Below, one piece after another: positions 1 through 8,330 of a stretch of DNA of 64,000 nt. A model generated the notes under the pieces. It did not search any database. It saw nothing but the letters and a program-made list of their open reading frames with translations, and was not told the origin of the DNA. Positions within the stretch are counted from its first letter, which is position 1, and each line of letters begins with the position of its first letter. The stretch is from Rhodospirillales bacterium (GTDB lineage Bacteria; Pseudomonadota; Alphaproteobacteria; Rhodospirillales; WMHbin7). The translations under genes were made by a program, and so were the position numbers. The stretch lies in assembly GCA_016214125.1 (NCBI GenBank), contig JACRPC010000023.1, positions 1 through 64,000 on the forward strand, written 5' to 3'.

Positions 1-50
1 ATAAGGTTTGGCGACCAAACCCTACCGGAGTTTCACGATGACCACCGCCG

Positions 51-110
51 TGGATAACTGGCCCGCCGCCGCCAGACTCTTACGGTCGCGGCCGACGGGC
101 CAGTTACCCA
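51..110. repeat. imperfect inverted repeat (stem-loop)
   Basis: The arms TGGATAACTGGCCCG (51-65) and CGGGCCAGTTACCCA (96-110) pair with one mismatch, around a GC-rich 30-nt loop. The structure lies just outside the direct repeats at 145-215. It could be a terminator or a structured part of a mobile-element end. No gene is visible in 1-269 apart from this and the repeats. Confidence 0.6.
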
Positions 111-144
111 CCGCTCCTACACCACTCGGGGGGACGTGACCTTA

Positions 145-215
145 ATGTCACCGAATTAAACATGTCACCGAATTAAACGTATGATGTCACCGAATTGAAA
201 TGTCGCCGCATTAAT
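145..215. repeat. four direct repeats, probable transposon end
   Basis: Two identical copies of ATGTCACCGAATTAAA (145-160, 162-177) are followed by ATGTCACCGAATTGAA (184-199) and a diverged ATGTCGCCGCATTAAT (200-215). Closely spaced TGTC-initial repeats of this kind are characteristic of ends bound by TniA/TnsB-type or IS21-type transposases. No transposase is in the window, so this is either the end of an element lying upstream or a solo relic. The family assignment is inference; the repeats themselves are seen directly. Confidence 0.6.
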
Positions 216-269
216 TGTCGGCGAAGGAACACGCTTGATGTTATACGTATCGTGTAAGAGAGTGGCGCC

Positions 270-548
270 ATGATCAAGACGGCGGCCGACAAGAGAACGG
301 CCCGGTTTCTCGCCGGCGAGAGGGTCAAGGAATTCGCGGCGTATGCCGATCAGGCCAACAAGCGGCTTCGCATTCTCAAGAACGCCCGCAGCGTCGAGGA
401 ATTGCAGGCCTTGCCGTCGGACCGGTTGGAGGCCCTAAGCGGGAATCGCAAGGGGCAATACAGCATCCGCATCAACCGGCAATGGCGGGTGTGTTTCGAG
501 TTCGTGAAGGGAGACGCCTACGATGTCGAAATCGTCGATTACCCTTGA
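270..548 (+). CDS. higB: HigB-type toxin (RelE/ParE superfamily)
   Basis: This 92-residue protein matches the HigB (plasmid maintenance killer) family. It has the usual length, an N-terminal helix pair, a GNRKGQYSIRINRQWRVCF core, and the C-terminal GDAYDVEIVDY strand typical of these ribosome-dependent mRNA interferases. Toxin precedes antitoxin, the order that marks HigBA rather than RelBE. Its 3' end overlaps the start of the downstream XRE antitoxin by 26 nt, so the two are translated as a unit. The gene lies about 55 bp after a set of transposon-end-like repeats, consistent with arrival on a mobile element. A second, diverged copy of this system is at the other end of the window inside the cobalamin cluster. 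The RNase activity is inferred from the family. Confidence 0.88.
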   Translation: MIKTAADKRTARFLAGERVKEFAAYADQANKRLRILKNARSVEELQALPSDRLEALSGNRKGQYSIRINRQWRVCFEFVKGDAYDVEIVDYP

Positions 549-843
549 GCGGATCGGCCTGCCCCCGGTTCATCCGGGCGCCATCTTGGCCGACGAAATG
601 GCCGAGATCGGCTTGCCGGCTAACCGCATGGCCCGGGCCTTGGGCGTGGCGACCAACCGTATCAGCGAAATCGTCGCCGGGCGTCGCGCCGTCAGCGCCG
701 ATACCGCCTTGCGCCTTGGGCGCTATTTCGGCACCAGCGCCCGCTTCTGGCTCGACCTGAAGGCCGATTACGATCTGGACATCGCCCTGGCCCGCAAGGG
801 CAAGGCGATCGACAAGCAGGTGCGTCAACGCCAGGCGGCCTAG
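523..843 (+). CDS. higA: HigA-type antitoxin (XRE helix-turn-helix)
   Basis: This 106-residue protein begins with the HigA signature HPGAILADEM, followed by a helix-turn-helix (about residues 25-60) and RRAVSADTALRLGRYFG. HigA proteins bind and neutralise HigB and repress their own promoter. The ATG start lies inside higB, giving a 26-nt overlap. It is clearly related to, but diverged from, the HigA encoded before cobO: both share SADTALRLGRYF. folE follows convergently after 24 bp. Confidence 0.88.
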   Translation: MSKSSITLERIGLPPVHPGAILADEMAEIGLPANRMARALGVATNRISEIVAGRRAVSADTALRLGRYFGTSARFWLDLKADYDLDIALARKGKAIDKQVRQRQAA

Positions 844-867
844 AACGCGCCCGCCGGCCGATCGCCC

Positions 868-1509
868 TTACATGTTGCTCAGGCTGCCATGCGCGGTGTT
901 GCCGATCATCGCCAGGAATTCGCGCCGCGTGGTGGGGTCGTCGCGGAAGGCGCCCAGCATGCGGCTGGTCACCATGGTGACGCCCGCCTTGCGCACGCCC
1001 CTGGTGGTCATGCACATGTGGGCGGCCTCGATCACCACCGCCACCCCCTTGGGGTGCAGCACGTCGTTTAAGCTGTTGGCGATCTGCGAGGTGAGCTTTT
1101 CCTGGATCTGCAGCCGGCGCGAATAGATCTCGACGATGCGGGCCAGCTTGCTGATCCCCACCACGCGCCGGTCGGGCAGATAGGCGACATGGGCCTTGCC
1201 CAGGATCGGCACCATGTGGTGCTCGCAATGCGATTCGAGGCGGATGTCGCGCAGCACGACCATTTCGTCGTAGCCCTCGGTTTCCTCGAAGGTGCGCCTA
1301 AGGATTTCCACCGGGTCGGCGTCGTAGCCGGCGAAGAATTCCTCATAGGCCTTGGCGACCCGCTCGGGCGTGCCCTTCAGGCCCTCGCGGTCGGGATCGT
1401 CGCCCGCCCAGCGGATGAGCGTGCGGATGGCGGCCTCGGCCTCGGCCCGGCTGGGCTTGACCAAGCTGGCGGAGCCGCTCTTGCGGAGGCTGGGCGTCTG
1501 GGCGGTCAT
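868..1509 (-). CDS. folE: GTP cyclohydrolase I
   Basis: Converts GTP to 7,8-dihydroneopterin triphosphate, the first step of folate (and often queuosine) synthesis, in the cytosol. The zinc ligands of the FolE family are visible: Cys95 and His98 in ESHCEHHM and Cys166 in [10 protein letters not shown], counted from the start chosen here. The core [19 protein letters not shown] is intact. An upstream ATG would add 12 residues, but this start is preceded by GGGGAGA at 6-7 nt and gives a 213-residue protein, close to the usual length. Downstream on the same strand nothing follows, and the gene converges with higA. Confidence 0.97.
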   Translation of the reverse strand: MTAQTPSLRKSGSASLVKPSRAEAEAAIRTLIRWAGDDPDREGLKGTPERVAKAYEEFFAGYDADPVEILRRTFEETEGYDEMVVLRDIRLESHCEHHMVPILGKAHVAYLPDRRVVGISKLARIVEIYSRRLQIQEKLTSQIANSLNDVLHPKGVAVVIEAAHMCMTTRGVRKAGVTMVTSRMLGAFRDDPTTRREFLAMIGNTAHGSLSNM

Positions 1510-1565
1510 CGCAAATCTCCCCTTGGGGCTGTCTTGGGCCATCAAGAGATGGGGTGGAAAAGGGC

Positions 1566-1958
1566 CTAGTTCAACCGCACGGCCTGGTGCGGGCTGTCGA
1601 GCGAAAAGGCGGGAATGCCGATCTCGAAGCGCTCGCCCTGGGCGCTTTCCATCAGATAGGTGCCGACCATGATGCCCGACGGCGTCGGCAAGGGCGTGCC
1701 GCTGGTGTATTCGAAGGTCTGGCCAGGCTCCAGCACCGGCTGCTCGCCCACCACGCCCGGCCCTTCCACTTCCTGCAGCCGGCCCTTGGCGTCGGTGATC
1801 CGCCAGTGGCGGCGCAGAAGCTGGACGGTGTCCTTGCCCAGATTCTCGATCCGCACCCGATAGGCCCAGACGAAATGATTCTCCTCGGGGTTCGATTGAT
1901 CCTCGAGATAGATGGGTTCGACCGTGACGGCGATCTGGCGCGTGGTTTCCGTGTACAT
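1566..1958 (-). CDS. apaG: ApaG family protein
   Basis: This 130-residue single-domain protein starts at [15 protein letters not shown], the usual ApaG N-terminus. It carries the glycine-rich [17 protein letters not shown] segment and the C-terminal IPAFSLDSP of the family. ApaG is a small fibronectin-III-like protein associated with Co2+ and Mg2+ handling and with the ApaH region in enterobacteria; its biochemical role is unsettled. An open reading frame continues 20 residues further upstream, but that extension has no family counterpart. It is followed 56 nt later by folE on the same strand. Confidence 0.93.
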   Translation of the reverse strand: MYTETTRQIAVTVEPIYLEDQSNPEENHFVWAYRVRIENLGKDTVQLLRRHWRITDAKGRLQEVEGPGVVGEQPVLEPGQTFEYTSGTPLPTPSGIMVGTYLMESAQGERFEIGIPAFSLDSPHQAVRLN

Positions 1959-2184
1959 GATCGTTATTTTAGGACGAGCTTGGACTTTGTCCAGATGGCC
2001 GCCCGTTCGTTCGCGCAAAAATAAACCGTGATTTGAGAAGGGGGGTGGAACGACTCAAATTATAAAAAATTATGACATTACAAAGTGCAACAAAATATCC
2101 GTAGGAATATTATTGTTTATATCCCTGAAGTTTTATGGTCTGATCCTGTCGGGGTGGTGCGACAACACGAATCTGGGGAACGCC

Positions 2185-2487
2185 ATGGAATACTCGACGA
2201 ACAAGGAAGGCGACAGCACCGCCATCTTTCTCAAAGGGCGGCTCACCTTCGCCGACCACGAAAAATTTCGCAAGCTGCTGGCCGAAATCGGCACTCAGGG
2301 CACCAAGAACCTGGTCATCGATCTCAAAGCGCTCGAAGCCATCGATTCGGTCGGGCTGGGGCTGCTGATGATTGCCAGGGACGACACTGAGGAACGCAAG
2401 GGTCGGTTCGCGCTGCGCAGCCCGCAAGGCGAGGTCAAGCGCATCTTTGCCATCAGCAAAGCGGAAGCGCTGTTCACCATACAATAG
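2185..2487 (+). CDS. STAS domain protein (anti-sigma factor antagonist type)
   Basis: This protein of 100 residues consists of one STAS domain: a beta-strand start ([11 protein letters not shown]), then [23 protein letters not shown], where Ser in DSVGLG sits at the position phosphorylated in SpoIIAA-like proteins. The start at ATG 2185 follows GGGGAACGCC; an in-frame ATG 72 nt upstream lacks a ribosome site and adds non-homologous residues. The gene precedes a chemoreceptor by 100 nt. STAS proteins of this type act in partner-switching cascades, but no anti-sigma kinase or PP2C phosphatase is encoded nearby, so its partner is unknown. Confidence 0.88.
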   Translation: MEYSTNKEGDSTAIFLKGRLTFADHEKFRKLLAEIGTQGTKNLVIDLKALEAIDSVGLGLLMIARDDTEERKGRFALRSPQGEVKRIFAISKAEALFTIQ

Positions 2488-2587
2488 AACGCGTGCGCGC
2501 TCGATAACCGGGGTGGCGGACGCCGGCCAGGCGCCGCCCAAGACTCCAACAAACACAGCCCAAGGTTGCGACAAGGGAGAAACGACG

Positions 2588-4651
2588 ATGATTCTATCGC
2601 TTTCCAACATGCGCATCGGCTGGCGGGTGACGCTGGCCATGGTGCCGCTGGCTCTGGGGCTGGTCTGGGTCTCGGCCCAATCGCTGCAGGAACGCCACAA
2701 GGTGACCCGTCAGGCGGAAAAGCTGATTCAGTTGGGCGGGCTCGCCGTGGCGGCGAGCGGCGCCGTGCACGAGCTTCAGCGCGAGCGCGGCGCCACCGCG
2801 CTCTACCTTGGCTCGAAGGGCACCAAATTCGGGCCGGAGCTGGCCGACCAGCGCAAGGCCACCGACGGCGCGCTGCGCACCTTCGAGACCACCGTCAAGG
2901 GCATCGACAGCAAGGGCCTCGATCCCGAATTCCTGCAAGGGATTACCAAGGCCGGCGAGATGGCCCAACAGGTGGTGGCCGGGCGTGGCGGCGTTGATTC
3001 GCAAGCCACCCAGCCCGGCGCCGCGGTGGCCGCCTACACCCAGACGATCTCCCAATTCATCACCCTGATCGGCCGGCTGGGCTCGTTCGCCGATGATGGC
3101 GGCATGGCCAACACCATCGCCGCCTATTTCACCTTCATCGTCGGCAAGGAGCGGGCCGGGCAGGAGCGCGCGGTGGCCGCCGGCGGCTTTTCCGCCGGCA
3201 AGTTCGAGCCCGCCCAATACCGCCGCCTGGTCGAGGTGGTGGCCGAGCAGAACCTCTCCTTCCTCACCTTCCAGCGCCAGGCCAGCCGCGAGCAGATCGC
3301 CCGCCTCAAGCAGGCGGAAGACAACCCGACCACCAAGGAAGTGGTCGCCATGCGCCAGACCGCCATCGGCAGCCTGGAAAGCGGGACGTTGGGGACGGTG
3401 TCGGTGTCGCCGGAAACCTGGTTCACCACCGCCACCAAGCGCATCGATCTCATGAAGGAGGTCGAGGATTCCATTGCCGGCGACCTCACCACCATCACCC
3501 GCGCGGTCTACACCACCGCCAACCGCGAATTCATCACGCTTTCCGTCATCCTGGCGGTGTTGTTCGGCGTCACCCTGGTCGTCGTCGTGGTCATGGTGCG
3601 CAGCATCACCAGCCCGGTCGGTCGGCTGGTGGGCGTCATGGGCCGGCTGGCCAACGGCGATGTCGGCGTCGAGATCGAGGGCACGACCCGCAAGGACGAG
3701 GTGGGCGACATGGCGCGCGCCACCCAGATCTTCAAGGAAAACGCGCTGGAAAAGATCCGCCTTGAGAACGCCCAGGCGGAAGCCAAGCGCCAAGCCGAGG
3801 AAGAGCGCCGCAAGGCGATGCTGGAACTGGCCGACAGCTTCGAATCGAGCGTGGCCGCGGCGGTCGAAACCGTCGCCGGCGCGGTCGACAAGATCCGCGC
3901 CATTTCGCTCAACACCGCCAAGCGCTCGGAAGCCAGCGGCGGCAGTTCGCTCCAGGTGGGCGAGGCGGCGCTTTCGACCACCGAGCGGGTCGAGGCGGTG
4001 TCCGCCGCCACCCAGGAGATGTCGGCCTCGGTCAACGAGATCGCCCAGCAGGTGCAGCGTTCGACCGCGGTGGCCCAGCAGGCGGTGACCGCCATCGCGT
4101 CGACCGATCAGCAGATGCGCGATCTTTCGGAAGCCGCCAAGCAGATCGGCACCGTCGTGCAGCTCATCACCGACATCGCCTCGCAGACCAACCTTCTGGC
4201 GCTCAACGCCACCATCGAGGCCGCAAGGGCCGGCGAGGCCGGCAAGGGCTTCGCGGTGGTCGCCAACGAGGTCAAGCATCTGGCCAACCAGACCGCCAAG
4301 GCCACCGAGGAAATCGGCCGCCAGGTGGGGTCGGTGCAGACGGCGACCGAACAGGCGGTGGGCCAGATCGGCGCGGTGGGCAAGGTGATCAGCGAGATCG
4401 ACACCATCGCCGCCTCGATCGCCAGCGCCATCCAGGAGCAGGAAGCCACCACCCGCGAGATCGCCCGCAACATCCAGGAAGTGGCCAACGACGCCACCCG
4501 GGTTTCGGACGGCGTGGCCAACGTCACCCAATCCTCGGCCTCGGCCTGCTCGGGTTCGGTGCGGGTGATCTGGAGCGCCGAAACCCTGGCCGAAACCGTG
4601 GGTGGCCTGAAAGGCGAGGTCGCCTGCTTCCTCGAGCGCGTGCGGGCCTAG
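2588..4651 (+). CDS. methyl-accepting chemotaxis protein with NIT sensor domain
   Basis: This 687-residue transmembrane chemoreceptor has TM1 near residues 13-30, a long periplasmic helical region, TM2 near 317-338, HAMP, then the cytoplasmic signalling helices. The sensor region contains [15 protein letters not shown] and a second [15 protein letters not shown]-like segment, the hallmarks of the nitrate/nitrite-sensing (NIT) domain. The CheA/CheW-binding tip is intact ([25 protein letters not shown]). The start is set by AAGGGAGA upstream of ATG 2588. Nitrate or nitrite as the ligand is inferred from the domain only. No CheB/CheR-binding pentapeptide is seen at the C-terminus. Confidence 0.93.
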   Translation: MILSLSNMRIGWRVTLAMVPLALGLVWVSAQSLQERHKVTRQAEKLIQLGGLAVAASGAVHELQRERGATALYLGSKGTKFGPELADQRKATDGALRTFETTVKGIDSKGLDPEFLQGITKAGEMAQQVVAGRGGVDSQATQPGAAVAAYTQTISQFITLIGRLGSFADDGGMANTIAAYFTFIVGKERAGQERAVAAGGFSAGKFEPAQYRRLVEVVAEQNLSFLTFQRQASREQIARLKQAEDNPTTKEVVAMRQTAIGSLESGTLGTVSVSPETWFTTATKRIDLMKEVEDSIAGDLTTITRAVYTTANREFITLSVILAVLFGVTLVVVVVMVRSITSPVGRLVGVMGRLANGDVGVEIEGTTRKDEVGDMARATQIFKENALEKIRLENAQAEAKRQAEEERRKAMLELADSFESSVAAAVETVAGAVDKIRAISLNTAKRSEASGGSSLQVGEAALSTTERVEAVSAATQEMSASVNEIAQQVQRSTAVAQQAVTAIASTDQQMRDLSEAAKQIGTVVQLITDIASQTNLLALNATIEAARAGEAGKGFAVVANEVKHLANQTAKATEEIGRQVGSVQTATEQAVGQIGAVGKVISEIDTIAASIASAIQEQEATTREIARNIQEVANDATRVSDGVANVTQSSASACSGSVRVIWSAETLAETVGGLKGEVACFLERVRA

Positions 4652-4700
4652 TTTGGAGATCATCGAAACTCTGGCATCCGGGTTCTGAATCGGGCATTCT

Positions 4701-4727
4701 CCGGCCTTCCAGGAAAAGGAAGGCCGG
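4701..4727 (+). promoter_or_regulatory. perfect hairpin 7 nt before the cimA start codon
   Basis: CCGGCCTTCC (4701-4710) pairs without mismatch with GGAAGGCCGG (4718-4727) around a 7-nt loop. There is no T-run on either side, so it is not a standard intrinsic terminator. Its right arm contains the purine-rich stretch expected to serve as the cimA ribosome site, so the hairpin could limit translation. That function is inference. Confidence 0.55.
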
Positions 4728-4734
4728 GGACGGC

Positions 4735-6339
4735 ATGAGCGACAAGCGCGTCTATCTCTACGACAGCACCCTGCGCGACGGCGCGCAGACCCAGGGCGTC
4801 GATTTCTCGCCCGCCGACAAGGTGGCGATCGCCACCGAGCTTGATCGGCTGGGCATCGATTACGTCGAAGGCGGCTGGCCGGGCGCCAACCCCACCGACG
4901 ACGCCTTCTTCGCCCAGTTGCCGCGCCTGACGCGCGCCCGCTTCGCCGCCTTCGGCATGACCAGGCGCCAGGGCCGCTCGGCCGCCAACGATCCCGGCAT
5001 CCAGGCCGTGCTGGCGCCCAAGACTCCGGTGGTCACCTTGGTCGGCAAGAGCTGGGATTTCCAGGTCGAGGTGGCGCTGGGCGTCGATTGCGACGAAAAT
5101 CTGCGCATGATCTCGGAATCGATCGCCTACGCCCGCACCCGCGCCGACGAGGTCGTGTTCGACGCCGAGCACTTCTTCGACGGCTTTCGGGCCAATCCCA
5201 CCTACGCCGTGGCCTGCGCCAAGGCCGCCTACGAGGCCGGCGCCCGCTGGGTGGTGCTCTGCGACACCAATGGCGGCATGCTGCCCCAGGATATCGACCA
5301 GGCGGTGGGCGCGGTGTCGAAGGCGGTGCCGGGGTCGCATCTGGGCATTCACTGCCACAACGACAGCGACGCGGCGGTCGCCAATTCTCTGGCCGCCGTG
5401 CGGGCCGGGGTGCGCCAGGTGCAGGGCACGCTCAACGGCCTGGGCGAGCGCTGCGGCAACGCCAATCTGATCTCGATCATTCCCAACCTGATGCTGAAGA
5501 TGGGCTTCGAGACCGGCATCGCCGCCGCCGATCTGGCCAAGCTCACCCATGTCTCGCGGGTGCTGGACGAGCGCTTGAACCGGGCGCCCAGCCGCAACGC
5601 GCCCTATGTCGGCGAAAGCGCCTTTGCCCACAAGGGCGGCCTGCACGTCTCGGCGGTCGAGAAGGACCCCAAATGCTACGAGCACATCGCCCCCGAGCGG
5701 GTCGGCAATCGGCGCCATGTCGTGGTCTCGAACCAGGCCGGGCGCTCGAACATCCTGGCCACCCTGCGCGATCTGGGCGTCGCGGTCGAGGGCGACGATC
5801 CCAAGGTGGTCCGCCTCTTGGAAGAGGTGAAGCGGCGCGAATATGACGGCTACGCCTATGACGGCGCCGAGGCCAGCCTCGATCTCTTGGCTAGGCGCGC
5901 CTTCGGCCAGGTGCCGGCCTTCGTCGAGATGCGGAGCTTTCGGGTGATCACCAGGCGGCGCTGGGCCGCCGACGGTTCGCTCGATCTGGTGAGCGAGGCG
6001 ATCGTCAAGGGCCGGGTCAAGGGCCAGGAGCGCATGGAGGTGGCCGAGGGCAACGGTCCGGTCAACGCGCTCGACGCCGCGTTGCGCAAGCTGCTGGTCG
6101 AGTATGCCGCCCAGCTCGAGGATCTGCGCCTGGTCGATTACAAGGTGCGCATCTTCACGCCGGGCGCCACCTCGGGCGACGGCACCGACGCGGTCACCCG
6201 CGTCATGATCGAAAGCGCCGACAGGCACGGCCAGCGCTGGTCGACGGTGGGGGTTTCCGCCAACGTCGTCGACGCCTCGTTCGACGCCCTGGCCGATAGC
6301 TTCACCTACAAGCTCTTGCGCGACGGCGCGCAAGCCTGA
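4735..6339 (+). CDS. cimA: (R)-citramalate synthase
   Basis: Condenses pyruvate with acetyl-CoA to citramalate, giving a threonine-independent route to 2-oxobutyrate and isoleucine. The 534-residue protein has an HMGL-like TIM barrel with the N-terminal STLRDGAQTQG motif, metal ligands in GIHCHND and the GLGERCGN loop, followed by a LeuA-type allosteric dimer domain from about residue 400. The overall sequence (DSTLRDGAQTQGVDFSPADK; GKSWDFQVEVALG) fits the long CimA class rather than LeuA (isopropylmalate synthase). Substrate choice cannot be proved by eye. trmJ begins 2 nt after the stop. Confidence 0.9.
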   Translation: MSDKRVYLYDSTLRDGAQTQGVDFSPADKVAIATELDRLGIDYVEGGWPGANPTDDAFFAQLPRLTRARFAAFGMTRRQGRSAANDPGIQAVLAPKTPVVTLVGKSWDFQVEVALGVDCDENLRMISESIAYARTRADEVVFDAEHFFDGFRANPTYAVACAKAAYEAGARWVVLCDTNGGMLPQDIDQAVGAVSKAVPGSHLGIHCHNDSDAAVANSLAAVRAGVRQVQGTLNGLGERCGNANLISIIPNLMLKMGFETGIAAADLAKLTHVSRVLDERLNRAPSRNAPYVGESAFAHKGGLHVSAVEKDPKCYEHIAPERVGNRRHVVVSNQAGRSNILATLRDLGVAVEGDDPKVVRLLEEVKRREYDGYAYDGAEASLDLLARRAFGQVPAFVEMRSFRVITRRRWAADGSLDLVSEAIVKGRVKGQERMEVAEGNGPVNALDAALRKLLVEYAAQLEDLRLVDYKVRIFTPGATSGDGTDAVTRVMIESADRHGQRWSTVGVSANVVDASFDALADSFTYKLLRDGAQA

Positions 6340-6341
6340 TC

Positions 6342-7115
6342 GTGGCCGACCGCCCGCCCAGCCCGGCCGCCCCGCCCGAGCCGCCGGCGCCGGCGGTGAT
6401 CCTGATCGAGCCGCAGCTTGCCATGAACATCGGCACCACGGCCCGCGCCATGCTGAATTGCGGCCTGGCCGATCTGCGCCTGGTGCGCCCGAAGCCGAAA
6501 TGGCCGAACGAGATGGCCAAGCGCGCCAGTTCGGGCGCCGAGGCGGTGCTCGAGGCGGCCAGCCTGTTCGACAGCGCCGAGGCGGCGATCGCCGATCTCA
6601 ACCGCGTCTTCGCCACCTCGGGCCGCCATCGCAAGATGGTCAAGCGCATCTTCACGCCCCGGGAAGCGGCGCAGACTTTGCGCGCCGAGGCCGCTGCCGG
6701 CATCCGCGCCGGCATTCTGTTCGGTCCCGAGCGCACCGGGCTTGAGAACGACGAGATGGCCCTGGCCGACGCGGCCATTCATGTGCCGCTCAATCCCCAC
6801 TTCGCCTCGCTCAATCTGGCGCAGGCCGTGCTGCTGATCGGCTATGAGTGGTTCCAGGCCGGCGTCGACGCCAAGCCCTTGCGCCTCGAGCATGGCGACA
6901 GCCCCCTGGCCAGCAAGGACGATCTGGTGAATTTCTTCACCCATCTCGAACGCGAACTGGACGAATGCGGCTTTTTGCGCCTGCCCGACAAGCGCCCGGG
7001 CATGGTGCGCAACATCCGCAACATCTTTCAACGGGCCGATCTCACACGGCAGGAAGTGCGCACGCTCCACGGCATCGTCACCGAGCTGGTGACCAAGCGG
7101 AAAATCAGGCAATAA
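6342..7115 (+). CDS. trmJ: tRNA (cytidine/uridine-2'-O-)-methyltransferase TrmJ
   Basis: This SPOUT-family RNA 2'-O-methyltransferase of 257 residues acts on the wobble-adjacent position 32 of tRNAs. Motifs seen are PQLAMNIGTTARAMLNCG near the N-terminus, the FGPERTGLENDE SAM-knot segment, and HVPLNPHFASLNLAQAVLL. The start is GTG immediately after the cimA stop. A C-terminal extension of about 80 residues (ERELDECGFLRLPDKRP) is typical of TrmJ and separates it from TrmL. The 3' end overlaps the convergent CoA-transferase gene by 11 bp. Confidence 0.93.
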   Translation: MADRPPSPAAPPEPPAPAVILIEPQLAMNIGTTARAMLNCGLADLRLVRPKPKWPNEMAKRASSGAEAVLEAASLFDSAEAAIADLNRVFATSGRHRKMVKRIFTPREAAQTLRAEAAAGIRAGILFGPERTGLENDEMALADAAIHVPLNPHFASLNLAQAVLLIGYEWFQAGVDAKPLRLEHGDSPLASKDDLVNFFTHLERELDECGFLRLPDKRPGMVRNIRNIFQRADLTRQEVRTLHGIVTELVTKRKIRQ

Positions 7116-8322
7116 CGCCCTTGGCGCGCAGGGCGGCGATCTCGGGCGGGCCCAACCCGGCCTCGGCCAGGATGGCGTCGGTGTGCTGGCCAAGCGTGGG
7201 CGGCGGATGGCGCAGGCTGGGCGGCGTCGCGCTCATCTTGATCGGGTTGGCGATCAAGGGGATCGGCGCCTGGGCGAGGGGATGGACGATTTCGTTCACC
7301 ATCTGGCGGTGCATCACCTGCGGATCAGCGAAGACCTGATCGATGCTGTTGACGGGCCCCGCCGGCACCCCGGCCGCCTCGAGATCCTTAAGCCATTGGG
7401 CGGTGCCACGCCTCTTGACGATCGTCTGCATCGCCGGAATGAGGGTGTCGCGATTCTCGATCCGGGCCCGGTTGCTGGCGTAGCGGGGATCGGCGGCCAT
7501 CTTGGGCACGCCCGCCAGATCGCAGAATTTCTTGAACTGGCCGTCATTGCCGATCGCCAGGATGAAATGACCGTCGGCCGAGGGAAAGACCTCGTAGGGC
7601 ACCACGTTGGGATGGGCGTTGCCGAGCCTGGGCGGGCAGGCGCCCGAGGTGAGGTAATGCTGGGCCAGATAGGAGAGCCAGGCCACCTGGCAATCGAGCA
7701 AGGCCAGATCAAGGCGCTGGCCTTGGCCGGTGCGGTCGCGGTGGCGAAGCGCCGCCAAAATAGCGACGCCGGCATACATGCCGGTCATCAGATCGGCGAT
7801 GCCGACCGGCACCTTCATCGGAAAGCCCTGGGCCTCGCCGGTCAGGCTCATGATGCCGCCCATGCCCTGGGCCAGATAATCATAGCCCGGCCGCTGGGCG
7901 TAGGGCCCATCCTGGCCGAAGCCGGTGATCGAGGCGTAGACGAGCTTCGGATAGCGCGATTTCAGGCTGTCCCAGTCAAGCCCGTGGCGGGCCAGATCGC
8001 CCACCTTGTAGTTCTCGACCAGCACATCGGCCCGCCCGAGCAGGCGATGGATGAGCGCCTGGCCCTCGGGGCGGGCGATGTCGATGGCGATCGAGCGCTT
8101 GTTGCGGTTGGCCGACAGGTAATAGGCGCTTTCGCCGCTGTCGGCGCCGTCGGCGGTCTTCAGCCAAGGCGGTCCCCATTTGCGGGTGTCGTCGCCATGG
8201 CCCGGCCGCTCGACCTTAAGGATGGTCGCCCCCAGATCGCCCAGCATCTGGGTGCAGGAGGGCCCGGCCAGCACCCGGGAAAGATCGAGAATAACAATGC
8301 CGTCGAGCGCGCCCTGGGTCAT
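7105..8322 (-). CDS. class III CoA-transferase (CaiB/BaiF family)
   Basis: This 405-residue CoA-transferase moves CoA between carboxylic acids. It has the family N-terminus (DGIVILDLSRVLAGPSCTQM), the EPGHGDDTR-like loop as VERPGHGDDTRKWGPP, and PVGIADLMTGMYAG carrying the Asp that forms the acyl-anhydride intermediate in formyl-CoA transferase. The open frame extends far upstream but that part is antisense-like noise over the AEC gene; ATG 8322 is the homologous start. It lies 8 nt downstream of the AEC carrier gene and the two are surely one operon. Substrates are unknown; a dicarboxylate or hydroxy acid is plausible. Confidence 0.93.
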   Translation of the reverse strand: MTQGALDGIVILDLSRVLAGPSCTQMLGDLGATILKVERPGHGDDTRKWGPPWLKTADGADSGESAYYLSANRNKRSIAIDIARPEGQALIHRLLGRADVLVENYKVGDLARHGLDWDSLKSRYPKLVYASITGFGQDGPYAQRPGYDYLAQGMGGIMSLTGEAQGFPMKVPVGIADLMTGMYAGVAILAALRHRDRTGQGQRLDLALLDCQVAWLSYLAQHYLTSGACPPRLGNAHPNVVPYEVFPSADGHFILAIGNDGQFKKFCDLAGVPKMAADPRYASNRARIENRDTLIPAMQTIVKRRGTAQWLKDLEAAGVPAGPVNSIDQVFADPQVMHRQMVNEIVHPLAQAPIPLIANPIKMSATPPSLRHPPPTLGQHTDAILAEAGLGPPEIAALRAKGVIA

Positions 8323-8330
8323 GAGACATC

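Noticed and set aside
145-215. CRISPR-like array
   Set aside because: Units are 16 bp, nearly adjacent, without spacers of constant size and without cas genes; a transposon end fits better.
2031-2060. ATTTGAG / CTCAAAT inverted pair upstream of the STAS gene
   Set aside because: Arms are only 7 bp with a 16-nt gap and do not match a known operator; could be chance in an AT-rich promoter.
2594-4663. Long open frame (689 codons) on the minus strand across the NIT chemoreceptor
   Set aside because: It is an antisense shadow of a high-GC gene; its translation is rich in Gly, His, Arg and Asp with no domain, while the plus strand encodes a full chemoreceptor.
4660-6333. 557-codon minus-strand frame across cimA
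   Set aside because: Composition is that of an antisense shadow and the plus strand has an unambiguous citramalate synthase.
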